Positions 8,778-15,980 of a stretch of 64,000 nt of DNA are shown here, piece by piece (the first letter of the stretch is position 1; the number at the start of each line of letters is the position of its first letter). A program made the position numbers and the translations under genes. Below the pieces are notes generated by a model that was given only the letters and a program-made list of their open reading frames with translations, searched no databases and had not been told where the DNA came from. Origin of the DNA: Bacillus_BA fengqiuensis (GTDB lineage: Bacteria; Bacillota; Bacilli; Bacillales; Bacillaceae_H); the NCBI GenBank assembly GCA_030813035.1, contig JAUSTV010000006.1; one strand, 5' to 3'.

Positions 8778-9392
8778 ATGCCAAAATGGTTACGAAAAAC
8801 GTTAATTACATTAATAACGGTTTGTACATTCGGGCTTGTGACGCCGCCCAATTACTTATACATTGATGAAGTAAAAGCTGATAAATCACCAAAAGAAGGA
8901 TACATACGTCCGCATGATCCCCATCCCATTGTTGTACAAGCAGTGCAATCTGAACAAGAGGATGGACAGGAAGAATCGTTTTATGACGCAGATGCGTTTG
9001 TTCATTTTGCTATGGAGCAGGCGGAGCGTCAGTCGATAGAAAAATTCGGATCCAAAATTGCCCCGGTTATTGAAGACGAATTTAAAGATGCCATTTTACC
9101 GGAGATTGAACGAGTTCTTTCAGAGTTAGTCATCCAATGGCCAGAAGAGCAATTTCGCGATTTACAGATTAGTGAAAAACCAGCAGGAGGATATGGCGAG
9201 AAGATTTTCCACGTCTATAACCGAGAAACAGGCCAGGATGTGCTTCGCTTTCATGTGCGGCGAGATCATCCGCCCCAAGACGGTTATTGGTTTAATTTTC
9301 ATTACCATACATGGGAGGATCAATTCCAAAAACATTATCCTTTAGGAAACATTTACTGGGATGTAAATACACCGCCAAAATGGTTGAATTAA
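8778..9392 (+). CDS. ypjP: YpjP family protein
   Basis: A 204-residue protein with an N-terminal hydrophobic segment (KTLITLITVCTFGLVTPP, ~7-24) that looks like a signal or anchor. The body carries YpjP features: SIEKFGSKIAPVIEDEF, EKIFHVYNRETGQD, VRRDHPPQDGYWFNFHYHT. The final His/Trp/Tyr-rich block is striking, but its function is unknown. In B. subtilis ypjP lies near thyB-dfrA, consistent with thyA-dfrA 4 kb downstream here. Confidence 0.88.
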   Translation: MPKWLRKTLITLITVCTFGLVTPPNYLYIDEVKADKSPKEGYIRPHDPHPIVVQAVQSEQEDGQEESFYDADAFVHFAMEQAERQSIEKFGSKIAPVIEDEFKDAILPEIERVLSELVIQWPEEQFRDLQISEKPAGGYGEKIFHVYNRETGQDVLRFHVRRDHPPQDGYWFNFHYHTWEDQFQKHYPLGNIYWDVNTPPKWLN

Positions 9393-9408
9393 AATGTTTA
9401 AATCTACA

Positions 9409-9455
9409 AAAAGAATGGAGCATGGGCAAAAAGCACCCATGCTTCATTCTTTTTA
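9409..9455 (+). terminator. Terminator after ypjP
   Basis: AAAAAGAATGGAGCATGGGC / CACCCATGCTTCATTCTTTTT, long stem ending in T residues. Confidence 0.85.
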
Positions 9456-9554
9456 AGTCATCCTCATGCGTTTTTCTTCTAAATATTACAATCTCTTACT
9501 TTAAATTTACTATGATACAATAATAAAAAGATAGAGTAAGAGAGGAAGTATGTT

Positions 9555-10289
9555 ATGAAAAAGAGATACGTGCTGTTTTCAGTGCTGCTTCTATTATTAT
9601 TGCCTGCTGTCACGTACTCTTCATATGAACAAGATGGATTTCCTTTAAAAGAAAGCCCGATTTTTCGAGAAATCGTGTTTCAGCGAAGTGAAAATGCTTC
9701 TTTATTAGGGGAAATCGTCTATGTACCGAAAGAGGTATTCCAGGCGAAGGAAGCGATGAATATGGTGGCAGGGCTTTCGGCAATCAACCCTTCCATTCTT
9801 AGAGTAATGGCAGAAAAACAGCTTCGAATTAAATTATTTACTGGAAAATTGACGGACCAACACGCTTTCTCCCACCTGAAAGGTGTCAAGCCGAGAGGGT
9901 ACAGCGAAAATGGGCCAACGTGGGACCATGTACCGGGGGCAGGAGGTTCGGAAATCGTCTATGTGAAAATTGGAAGCAGTGCCAAAGGAAAAGGGCACGG
10001 TTCGGTAAACTTGGAGCTGCATGAGACTGCTCATACAATCGATAAATATGTATTGAACGAAATCCGGTCCCATCCCGATTTTTTGGAGGCATGGCAAAAA
10101 GAGAGAGAACGGCTCTTTCCAGGCAGAGGCTATTTTCTTATGTATCCGGAAGAATACTTTGCTGAAACGTTCGCGATGTTTTATTTTAGCCAGCTAACAA
10201 GAAATCAATTAAAAGAGAATGCTCCCGATACGTATCGCTTTCTTCAAAAAGTGTTGGAGCAACCAAAGAAGTTCTTGCATCGCATGTGA
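9555..10289 (+). CDS. Secreted lethal-factor-like (ATLF/PPEP-type) zinc metalloprotease
   Basis: A 244-residue protein with a signal peptide (KKRYVLFSVLLLLLLPAVTYSS) and a compact zinc protease domain. The zinc motif HETAH is at ~156, and the third ligand is likely a Glu in PEEYFAETFAMFY (~200-212), the arrangement of anthrax lethal factor C-terminal domains and Pro-Pro endopeptidases. The domain has PPEP-like size and no obvious binding modules. Substrate unknown. It is flanked by terminators on both sides, so it is transcribed alone. Confidence 0.75.
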   Translation: MKKRYVLFSVLLLLLLPAVTYSSYEQDGFPLKESPIFREIVFQRSENASLLGEIVYVPKEVFQAKEAMNMVAGLSAINPSILRVMAEKQLRIKLFTGKLTDQHAFSHLKGVKPRGYSENGPTWDHVPGAGGSEIVYVKIGSSAKGKGHGSVNLELHETAHTIDKYVLNEIRSHPDFLEAWQKERERLFPGRGYFLMYPEEYFAETFAMFYFSQLTRNQLKENAPDTYRFLQKVLEQPKKFLHRM

Positions 10290-10296
10290 AAAGAAT

Positions 10297-10347
10297 AGTA
10301 AAAAAGAGGGTTAGAAAATGCATAAGTGTTTTCTAACCCTCTTTTTT
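10297..10347 (+). terminator. Terminator after the metalloprotease gene
   Basis: AAAAAAGAGGGTTAGAAAA / TTTTCTAACCCTCTTTTTT, long near-perfect stem. Confidence 0.85.
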
Positions 10348-10411
10348 GGTATGTGGACAACCCATCATTGAATAAGGTGATATAAATTCCTATTTTAGAG
10401 GGGTGTTTCAC

Positions 10412-10660
10412 GTGCCTGATAAGCAGAAAAAAACATTTACCCGAATGAAGGCTTACAAACCGTTTCATAGTTCATATGATCCATGTCCGCCTATCGGAAT
10501 CAAATATTATTCGACTCCTCCAAATCTTTATATGGGATTCCAGCCGCCTAATTTACAGCAATACTCACCGAAGGAAGCATTGCAGAAGGGAACATTATGG
10601 CCTGCTTTTTGGGATTATTACGATAATCCGTATAAGGGGAAGGGGAGGGATGAGGTGTGA
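10412..10660 (+). CDS. cotJA: Spore coat associated protein CotJA
   Basis: An 82-residue proline- and tyrosine-rich protein with the CotJA signature (KAYKPFHSSYDPCPPIGIKYY; LYMGFQPPNLQQYSPKEALQKGTLWP). GTG 10412 is eight bases after AGAGGGG; the upstream in-frame GTG 10403 overlaps that site. First gene of cotJABC, in B. subtilis a mother-cell sigma E operon for an inner coat component. Its stop overlaps the cotJB start. Confidence 0.9.
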   Translation: MPDKQKKTFTRMKAYKPFHSSYDPCPPIGIKYYSTPPNLYMGFQPPNLQQYSPKEALQKGTLWPAFWDYYDNPYKGKGRDEV

Positions 10661-10917
10661 AACAGCTGCCCGAAGAGTATTATCAGCGTTTAGAAGAAAT
10701 TCAAGCTGTTGATTTTGTTCTGGTGGAACTGACTCTTTACTTAGATACGCATCCTGATGACCAACAGGCTTTGCAGCAATTTAATCAATATGCACAATAC
10801 AGCATGCAGCTGAAGCAGGCGTTCGAGTCTAAGTTTGGCCCTTTGCAGCAATACGGAAACAGCTATACGGATGCCAAGTGGAGCTGGGGAACGAGTCCAT
10901 GGCCATGGCAAATATAA
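10657..10917 (+). CDS. cotJB: Spore coat protein CotJB
   Basis: An 86-residue protein with the CotJB pattern: LEEIQAVDFVLVELTLYLDTHPDD and a C-terminal aromatic tail WSWGTSPWPWQ. The GTG start overlaps the cotJA stop (GTGA) and cotJC follows after 18 bases, giving a tight three-gene operon. CotJB is needed with CotJA for CotJC incorporation into the coat. Confidence 0.92.
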   Translation: MKQLPEEYYQRLEEIQAVDFVLVELTLYLDTHPDDQQALQQFNQYAQYSMQLKQAFESKFGPLQQYGNSYTDAKWSWGTSPWPWQI

Positions 10918-10935
10918 AAGAAAGGGGAGTACAAG

Positions 10936-11505
10936 ATGTGGATTTATGAGAAGAAGCTTCAATATCCTGTAAAAGTAAGCACCTGCAATCCGACGCTCGC
11001 CAAATATTTAATGGAACAATACGGGGGAGCGGATGGAGAGTTGGCCGCCGCCTTGCGTTATCTTAATCAGCGCTATACGATTCCCGATAAAGTAGTGGGA
11101 CTGCTGACGGACATTGGAACAGAAGAATTCGCGCACCTTGAAATGATTGCGACGATGATTTACAAGCTCACAAAAGACGCGACACCGCAGCAATTAAGAG
11201 AGGCCGGCTTGGGCGACCATTATGTCAGTCATGATTCAGCCCTGTTCTACCAAAATGCATCTGGAGTTCCATTTACAGCTACATATATTCAAGCAAAAGG
11301 AGATCCGATTGCCGATCTTTATGAAGATATAGCGGCCGAAGAAAAAGCGAGGGCCACTTATCAATGGATTATCGATATGTCCGATGATCCGGATTTGAAC
11401 GACGGTTTACGGTTTTTGAGGGAGAGGGAAGTCATTCACTCCCAGCGTTTTCGTGAGGCGGTAGAAATATTAAAAGAAGAACGCGATCGTAAAAAAATCT
11501 TTTGA
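10936..11505 (+). CDS. cotJC: CotJC, manganese-catalase-family spore coat protein
   Basis: A 189-residue member of the ferritin-like manganese catalase family. Metal-ligand patterns are visible as EEFAHLEMIATMIY (ExxH, ~58) and EEKARATYQW (~135) with a later REREVIHSQRF. Catalase activity is plausible from the family but not proven for CotJC. It ends in a strong terminator that closes the cotJ operon. Confidence 0.93.
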   Translation: MWIYEKKLQYPVKVSTCNPTLAKYLMEQYGGADGELAAALRYLNQRYTIPDKVVGLLTDIGTEEFAHLEMIATMIYKLTKDATPQQLREAGLGDHYVSHDSALFYQNASGVPFTATYIQAKGDPIADLYEDIAAEEKARATYQWIIDMSDDPDLNDGLRFLREREVIHSQRFREAVEILKEERDRKKIF

Positions 11506-11550
11506 GAGGATAAAGAAAAGGCAGGAACCCTGTCTTTTCTTTATCCTCTC
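11505..11550 (+). terminator. Terminator after cotJ operon
   Basis: GAGAGGATAAAGAAAAGGCAGG / CCTGTCTTTTCTTTATCCTCTC, about 20 base pairs. Confidence 0.9.
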
Positions 11551-11648
11551 ATTTTGTTATAAGTATAGAGGAAGGGTTGAAAATGATGGTGGATAGATTA
11601 TAATATTTTAATAGTCAGAAAACTAAGTAAAAAAAGAGGAGTTTCTTC

Positions 11649-12551
11649 ATGAACACATTCATACAAGACAAAATCAAATCTTTTCAAGAGAATTACCAAA
11701 ATCGCGGCCGCCTGTTAATTAGCTGCCCTGATCAGCCAGGGATTGTGGCTGCCGTGTCTCAATTTCTATTTGAGCATGAAGCCAATATTGTGGAATCGAG
11801 TCAATATTCAACGAACCATGAAGGCGGAACGTTTTTTATTCGAGTCGAATTCGAATGTGAGCAATTAAAAGCGCGTGAAGAACAGTTGGAAGCCGATTTT
11901 CAAGAGATTGCTCAAAAATTCGGGATGCAATGGAACTTCACATATGGATATCATGTAAAACGCACGGCCATTTTCGTTTCAAAGGAGCCCCATTGTTTGC
12001 TGGAGCTGCTCTGGGAATGGCAAAGCGGTGATTTAATGACGGATATTGCCCTGGTAATCAGTAATCATGAGGATTCACGTGAAGTCGTCGAATCGCTGGG
12101 AATCCCATTCCATTACATCCCCGCTAGTAAAGAAAATCGCCAAGAGGTGGAGCTTAAACAGCTTCAGTTGTTAAAAGAGTATAAAATCGATTTAATTGTC
12201 CTTGCCCGCTATATGCAAATCTTAACGCCGAATTTTGTCGCTGCACATCCAAGCCGTATCATTAATATCCATCACTCATTCCTTCCGGCTTTCGTAGGCG
12301 CAAAGCCGTATGAACGGGCGTATGAACGAGGCGTGAAGCTGATTGGGGCGACATCGCATTACGTAACGGACGACCTTGATCAAGGACCGATTATCGAACA
12401 GGGAATTGAGCGCGTAAACCATCGCGACAATGTAGAATCCTTAAAGAAAATTGGCCGATCCATTGAACGAAGCGTACTGGCAAGAGCGGTCAAATGGCAT
12501 TTGGAAGACCGTATCATCGTTCATCAAAATAAGACAATTGTATTTAATTAA
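11649..12551 (+). CDS. purU: Formyltetrahydrofolate deformylase PurU
   Basis: A 300-residue protein: N-terminal ACT domain (~20-100, LLISCPDQPGIVAAVSQF) and C-terminal formyl-transferase-fold domain with LIVLARYMQILTP, NIHHSFLPAFVGAKPY and ATSHYVTDDLDQGPII. The catalytic Asn/His/Asp set of this fold is present. It hydrolyses 10-formyl-THF to formate and THF, fitting the folate neighbours thyA and dfrA. ATG 11649 follows AAAAAGAGGAG. A MITE begins on its stop codon. Confidence 0.95.
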   Translation: MNTFIQDKIKSFQENYQNRGRLLISCPDQPGIVAAVSQFLFEHEANIVESSQYSTNHEGGTFFIRVEFECEQLKAREEQLEADFQEIAQKFGMQWNFTYGYHVKRTAIFVSKEPHCLLELLWEWQSGDLMTDIALVISNHEDSREVVESLGIPFHYIPASKENRQEVELKQLQLLKEYKIDLIVLARYMQILTPNFVAAHPSRIINIHHSFLPAFVGAKPYERAYERGVKLIGATSHYVTDDLDQGPIIEQGIERVNHRDNVESLKKIGRSIERSVLARAVKWHLEDRIIVHQNKTIVFN

Positions 12552-12785
12552 GGCTCTTTTCTAAAAGATTGTTGTTTTTAGATAGGTTTCTTGAAAGATA
12601 ACCGTTTAAGATTGGTTGGAGCGGAAGGTGCGAGACTCCTGCTTAGAGCAGCGGGACAGGTGAGACCCCACAGGCTGTAAGCCGAGGAGGCTCACCGCAC
12701 GCCCCGCGGAAAGCGAGCAACCTGGAGCGGAAATCAACCACTCCCCACTACTTGTTAAATGGCAACAAAGTTTGCGAAAACAGCC
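12552..12785. mobile_element. MITE, copy 1 (234 bp) with 8-bp target duplication
   Basis: Imperfect terminal inverted repeats GGCTCTTTTCTAAAAGATTG and (from the other end) GGCTGTTTTCGCAAACTTTG enclose a GC-rich core (GGTGCGAGACTCCTGC ... CGGAAATCAACCACTCC). Flanks 12544-12551 and 12786-12793 are both TTAATTAA, an 8-bp target duplication; the left one contains the purU TAA stop. No coding capacity. A closely similar copy is at 15379-15604. The GGCT ends and 8-bp duplication suggest mobilisation by an ISL3-like transposase (inference). Confidence 0.8.
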
Positions 12786-12792
12786 TTAATTA

Positions 12793-12818
12793 AAAAGACC
12801 TTTTTAGGTCTTTTTTTA
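12793..12818 (+). terminator. Terminator AAAAAGACC/GGTCTTTTT
   Basis: Hairpin AAAAAGACCTTTTTAGGTC followed by TTTTTTT directly after the MITE; probably the original purU terminator displaced by the insertion. Confidence 0.75.
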
Positions 12819-12937
12819 TTGACCTAGTGTATTTATCTTTATTATGGTTCGTTCATCGTATTATGTGGATTTATATAGAATCAACTTGTAATCTCGTTTA
12901 AAATAGAAAGGAACGTTAATTAAAGGATGTGTGTGTG

Positions 12938-14067
12938 TTGAAGCAGTACTTAGAGTTATGCAGGCATGTATTAGAGAACGGAACAAAGAAAGAAGACCGG
13001 ACCGGAACGGGGACAATTAGTACATTCGGCCATCAAATGCGCTTTAATTTACAGGATGGTTTTCCGGTTGTGACAACGAAAAAACTCCATTTAAAAAGCA
13101 TTATTCATGAACTGCTTTGGTTTTTGCAAGGAGATACGAATGTTAAATACTTACAGGATAACGGTGTCCGCATTTGGAACGAATGGGCCGATGAGAATGG
13201 TGAATTGGGTCCTGTATACGGACACCAATGGCGCTCGTGGCCAACGGCGAATGGCGGCCATGTTGATCAAATTTCCAACTTAATCGAGCAAATCAAAAAC
13301 AATCCCGATTCCCGCCGTCATATTGTCAGTGCGTGGAATGTAGCGGATGTCGACAATATGGCCTTGCCGCCGTGCCATTGTTTATTTCAATTTTACGTGG
13401 CGGATGGAAAACTTTCTTGTCAGCTTTACCAGCGTTAATGATGAGCGCCTTTACAGAGAAATCTGTATCGAAAACCTTGCTAAACGGGGAAACTCTTTCT
13501 TAAAGACAATCCCGTGCTAAATTTTATTCTTTGTAGGTGATGTAATGAAATATAAATCGGGAGTTTACAAAATCATTAATATAAAGACTACTACTACAAA
13601 GGATAAATAAATGCCGAACGACTATCCCATAAAGGGAGTAGAATCCAAGCGATGGGGATTCGAAATGCAGGGGGTCTCTAAAAGAGATCGTGATATAGTC
13701 TCATCCCTATGGTGACATAGGGCAGCCAAATCAGGCGGATTAAGTGTAGCGAGCTTAATCGAAGATCATGTCAGCTGACGTATTTTTAGGAGTGCCATTC
13801 AACATTGCATCATACGCGTTATTAACGATGATGATTGCACAAGTATGTGATTTAGAACCAGGCGAGTTTGTTCATACGTTTGGAGATGTACACATTTACT
13901 CCAATCATGTGGAACAGGTGAAACTGCAATTGACGCGCGAGCCAAAAGAGCTGCCGCAAATGAAAATCAACCCGGAAGTGAAATCGATTTTTGATTTCAA
14001 GTTTGAAGATTTTGAGCTCGTCAACTATGAGGCACATCCTCATATTAAAGGCGAGGTGAGCGTATGA
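12938..14067 (+). CDS. thyA: Thymidylate synthase ThyA, interrupted by a group I intron
   Basis: Exon 1 (12938-13435, 166 codons) and exon 2 (13771-14067) join to a 264-residue ThyA, exactly the usual length. Exon 1 has the catalytic Cys in LPPCHCLFQFYV and ends with LYQR, whose Arg166 contacts dUMP phosphate; exon 2 resumes SADVFLGVPFNIASYALL and ends HPHIKGEVSV. Without splicing, translation stops at TAA 13436. The TTG start gives the conserved MKQYLELC; GTG 12935 and 12929 are alternatives. The stop overlaps dfrA (ATGA). It makes dTMP from dUMP with methylene-THF. Confidence 0.93.
13436..13770 (+). mobile_element. Self-splicing group I intron (T4 td-like, IA2-type) in thyA
   Basis: The 335-nt insert starts after an exon T (CAGCGT|TAATGATGAG) and ends in G before TCAGCTGAC, the group I rule. 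Core landmarks: CTAAACGGGG (13490s) pairing ACGGG with CCCGT at 13511 within GACAATCCCGTGCTAAA; GACTAT (13620) pairing with ATAGTC (13695) as P7; CCC/GGG P8; CCCTATGGTGACATAGGG P9-type hairpin. GCGC in GAGCGCC can pair with the exon end GCGT as P1, and TGA with TCA of exon 2 as P10. Spacing and strings closely match what I recall of the T4 td intron. Confidence 0.93.
13545..13610 (+). pseudogene. Relic of a GIY-YIG homing endonuclease gene inside the intron
   Basis: A 21-codon frame with its own ribosome site (GTAGGTGAT): MKYKSGVYKIINIK then TTTTKDK and stop. SGVYKIINI is the GIY half of a GIY-YIG nuclease start, as in I-TevI. The stop TAAATG abuts AACGACTATCCC, the place where the td endonuclease frame ends, so the interior of the gene has been deleted while start and stop contexts remain. 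It cannot encode an active nuclease. Confidence 0.85.
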
Positions 14068-14549
14068 TTTCCTTGATTGCGGCAATGGATGAAAATCGTT
14101 TAATCGGGAAAAACAATGATTTACCGTGGCGTTTGCCCGCAGATCTTGCCTATTTTAAGAAAATCACAATGGGGCATGTCATCGTCATGGGCAGGAAGAC
14201 GTTCGAATCAATCGGCAAGCCTCTTCCCGGCCGTGAGAATGTCATTGTGACGAGTCAGCAAGATTACAAGGTGGAAGGAGCGTCTATTGTCCATTCCATA
14301 GAGGAGCTTCTTCAGTTGGACGAAGATTCAAAGGAAGTGTTTGTTATTGGCGGAGCTCATTTATATGAGCAAACATTAGCACATGCCCACCGTCTCTACT
14401 TAACGGAAATTCAAGAGCAATTTGAGGGAGATGCGTATTTTCCTCAAATTGATGAGCGTAAATGGAGCGTTGCTTCCAAAATAGAAGGAATCAAGGACGA
14501 GAAGAATCCTTACATCTATTATTTTACTGTTTATGAGCGGGAACAATAA
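14064..14549 (+). CDS. dfrA: Dihydrofolate reductase
   Basis: A 161-residue chromosomal DHFR: MISLIAAMDENRLIGKNNDLPWRLPADLAYFK, with the substrate-binding acidic Asp at ~27 (in the LPADLAYF segment), HVIVMGRKTFESIG and FVIGGAHLYE for NADPH binding. It regenerates THF from the DHF made by ThyA. ATG 14064 overlaps the thyA stop, so translation is likely coupled and dfrA expression may depend on read-through of the intron-bearing transcript. Confidence 0.96.
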   Translation: MISLIAAMDENRLIGKNNDLPWRLPADLAYFKKITMGHVIVMGRKTFESIGKPLPGRENVIVTSQQDYKVEGASIVHSIEELLQLDEDSKEVFVIGGAHLYEQTLAHAHRLYLTEIQEQFEGDAYFPQIDERKWSVASKIEGIKDEKNPYIYYFTVYEREQ

Positions 14550-14572
14550 TTGCTTTTTATAGAGAGAAAGAA

Positions 14573-14615
14573 CATATCGGACATGAATGGTGGCTTATTC
14601 ATGTCCGATGATATT
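14573..14615 (+). terminator. Terminator after dfrA
   Basis: ATATCGGACATGAAT / ATTCATGTCCGATGATAT stem without a strong T tract; possible factor-independent terminator or pause site. Confidence 0.6.
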
Positions 14616-14648
14616 TGGAGATGAATATGAGAAATTCGGAGGAACGGC

Positions 14649-15377
14649 ATGATACGCTCAATTTATTGGTTTATGTATTTTTTCGGTTTTTTAGTATACA
14701 ACCTGCCTTCTTTACGCAAAGTTAAATCATTGCCGAATTCAATGAGTACAGCTGAAAGAGATCGTAAAATCCATGAGGTGCCGAAACGCTGGGCGCGCGA
14801 TTTAGTCAATTTAACGGGTTCGACCGTGACAGTCAAAGAGGCAGAGAATTTGCCCGAGGGACCGGTTTTATTTGTAAGTAATCATCAAGGTAATTTTGAT
14901 ATTCCTGTGCTGATGAGCTCGATTGAAAAGCCATTTGGATTTATTTCAAAAGTAGAGGTAAAGAAAATTCCGCTTGTGCCAAAATGGATGGAAGTAATGA
15001 ATTGTATCTTTATTGATCGAAGCAATCGCCGTCAAGCTGTCCAATCCATTAAAGATGGGGCTCAAGCTTTAAAAGAGGGACATTCCCTTGTCATTTTTCC
15101 GGAAGGAACAAGGAGTAAGGGAGGGGCTGTGGGTGAATTCAAGGCTGGCGGGTTGCGAATGGCACTGGATGCGAAAGTCCCAATTGTGCCTGTTACCATT
15201 AATGGTACATACAAAATCATGGAACAAAATAGGTTTGGATTTACGCCTGCCCATGTAGAAGTCACGATCGGAAAAGCCCTTGTAAAACATATAGAAGAAA
15301 AAACGGATGGAAAAGAACTAGCCCATGTAATCAAGGCAACCATCATTGAGAATTTAACGAAAAGCTCGCTAAAATAA
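14649..15377 (+). CDS. plsC: 1-acyl-sn-glycerol-3-phosphate acyltransferase
   Basis: A 242-residue PlsC-type acyltransferase with an N-terminal membrane segment (MIRSIYWFMYFFGFLVYNL). The catalytic NHxxxxD motif is NHQGNFD (~77) and the phosphate-binding motif FPEGTRSKGG (~150), followed by PIVPVTINGTY. It makes phosphatidic acid at the membrane. Position after thyA-dfrA matches B. subtilis ypkP. ATG 14649 follows CGGAGGAACGGC. The stop codon lies within the target duplication of a MITE. Confidence 0.93.
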   Translation: MIRSIYWFMYFFGFLVYNLPSLRKVKSLPNSMSTAERDRKIHEVPKRWARDLVNLTGSTVTVKEAENLPEGPVLFVSNHQGNFDIPVLMSSIEKPFGFISKVEVKKIPLVPKWMEVMNCIFIDRSNRRQAVQSIKDGAQALKEGHSLVIFPEGTRSKGGAVGEFKAGGLRMALDAKVPIVPVTINGTYKIMEQNRFGFTPAHVEVTIGKALVKHIEEKTDGKELAHVIKATIIENLTKSSLK

Positions 15378-15378
15378 A

Positions 15379-15604
15379 GGCTCTTTTCTAAAAGATTGTT
15401 GTTTTTAGATAGGTTTCTTGAAAGATAGCCGTTTAAGGTAGCAGAAGGTGCGAGACTCCTGCGGGAGCAGCGGGACAGGTGAGACCCCACAGGCTGTAAG
15501 CCGAGGAGGCTCACCGCACGCCCCGCGGAAAGCGAGCAACCTGGAGCGGAAATCAACCACTCCCCACTACTTGTTGAATAGCAACAAAGTTTACGAAAAC
15601 AGCC
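15379..15604. mobile_element. MITE, copy 2 (226 bp) with 8-bp target duplication
   Basis: Nearly identical to the element at 12552-12785 in the same orientation, lacking a short stretch near the left third. Flanks 15371-15378 and 15605-15612 are both AAAATAAA, a clean 8-bp target duplication that contains the plsC TAA. Any reading frame across it is incidental. Confidence 0.82.
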
Positions 15605-15612
15605 AAAATAAA

Positions 15613-15668
15613 AGAACGCCCCCATTCACAAAAACGGTGTTTCGTGTTAACGGGGCCGTTCTTTTTTT
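15613..15668 (+). terminator. Terminator beyond MITE copy 2
   Basis: AAGAACGCCCCC ... GGGGCCGTTCTT followed by TTTTTT; probably the plsC terminator moved downstream by the insertion. Confidence 0.75.
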
Positions 15669-15711
15669 GTGTGCAGCGCTGATCTGATCTAACGGGGCGC
15701 TTGTACTTGTC

Positions 15712-15775
15712 TTGTCATGCCCAGCTCCAGCGCCCAGTATCTTCACATGGGAAGGCGCTATCCACGCTTTTTAAC
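15712..15775. repeat. Bacillaceae intergenic repeat, CCAGCTCCAGCGCC type
   Basis: CTTGTCATGCCCAGCTCCAGCGCCCAG ... AAGGCGCT resembles the element at 33418-33600 (GTCTAGCTCCAGCGCCTAG ... AAGGCGCTTGCGCTTTTCTT). GGCGCT / AGCGCC arms can pair. No gene is seen in 15613-15980. Confidence 0.5.
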
Positions 15776-15980
15776 GAGTATTTCCATTTTCTCCACTCAA
15801 ATTCATTTTCTGTAGAAGTATCATTTGCTCAATCGCATAGTTCTATCCCGCTCTAACGATTGGTAAAATGAATGGAGTATCTCCGTAATTGTTTAAAAAA
15901 TTAGAAAAAATAATTAATTAAATGTTATTTCGTGATATAATGTACAAATCATAAGGGAAAAAAGAGGAAGGAAGTTGAAT

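Noticed and set aside
12938..14067. thyA as a frameshifted or disrupted pseudogene
   Set aside because: Both exons are intact, join at codon resolution to the normal length, and the insert has group I intron ends and core pairing.
15448..15687. 79-codon frame across MITE copy 2
   Set aside because: It is an accident of the GC-rich repeat core; the matching MITE copy does not preserve it.
15613..15980. T-box leader upstream of ilvA
   Set aside because: No T-box bulge sequence or specifier-loop/antiterminator arrangement was seen; the region holds a repeat and a simple promoter.
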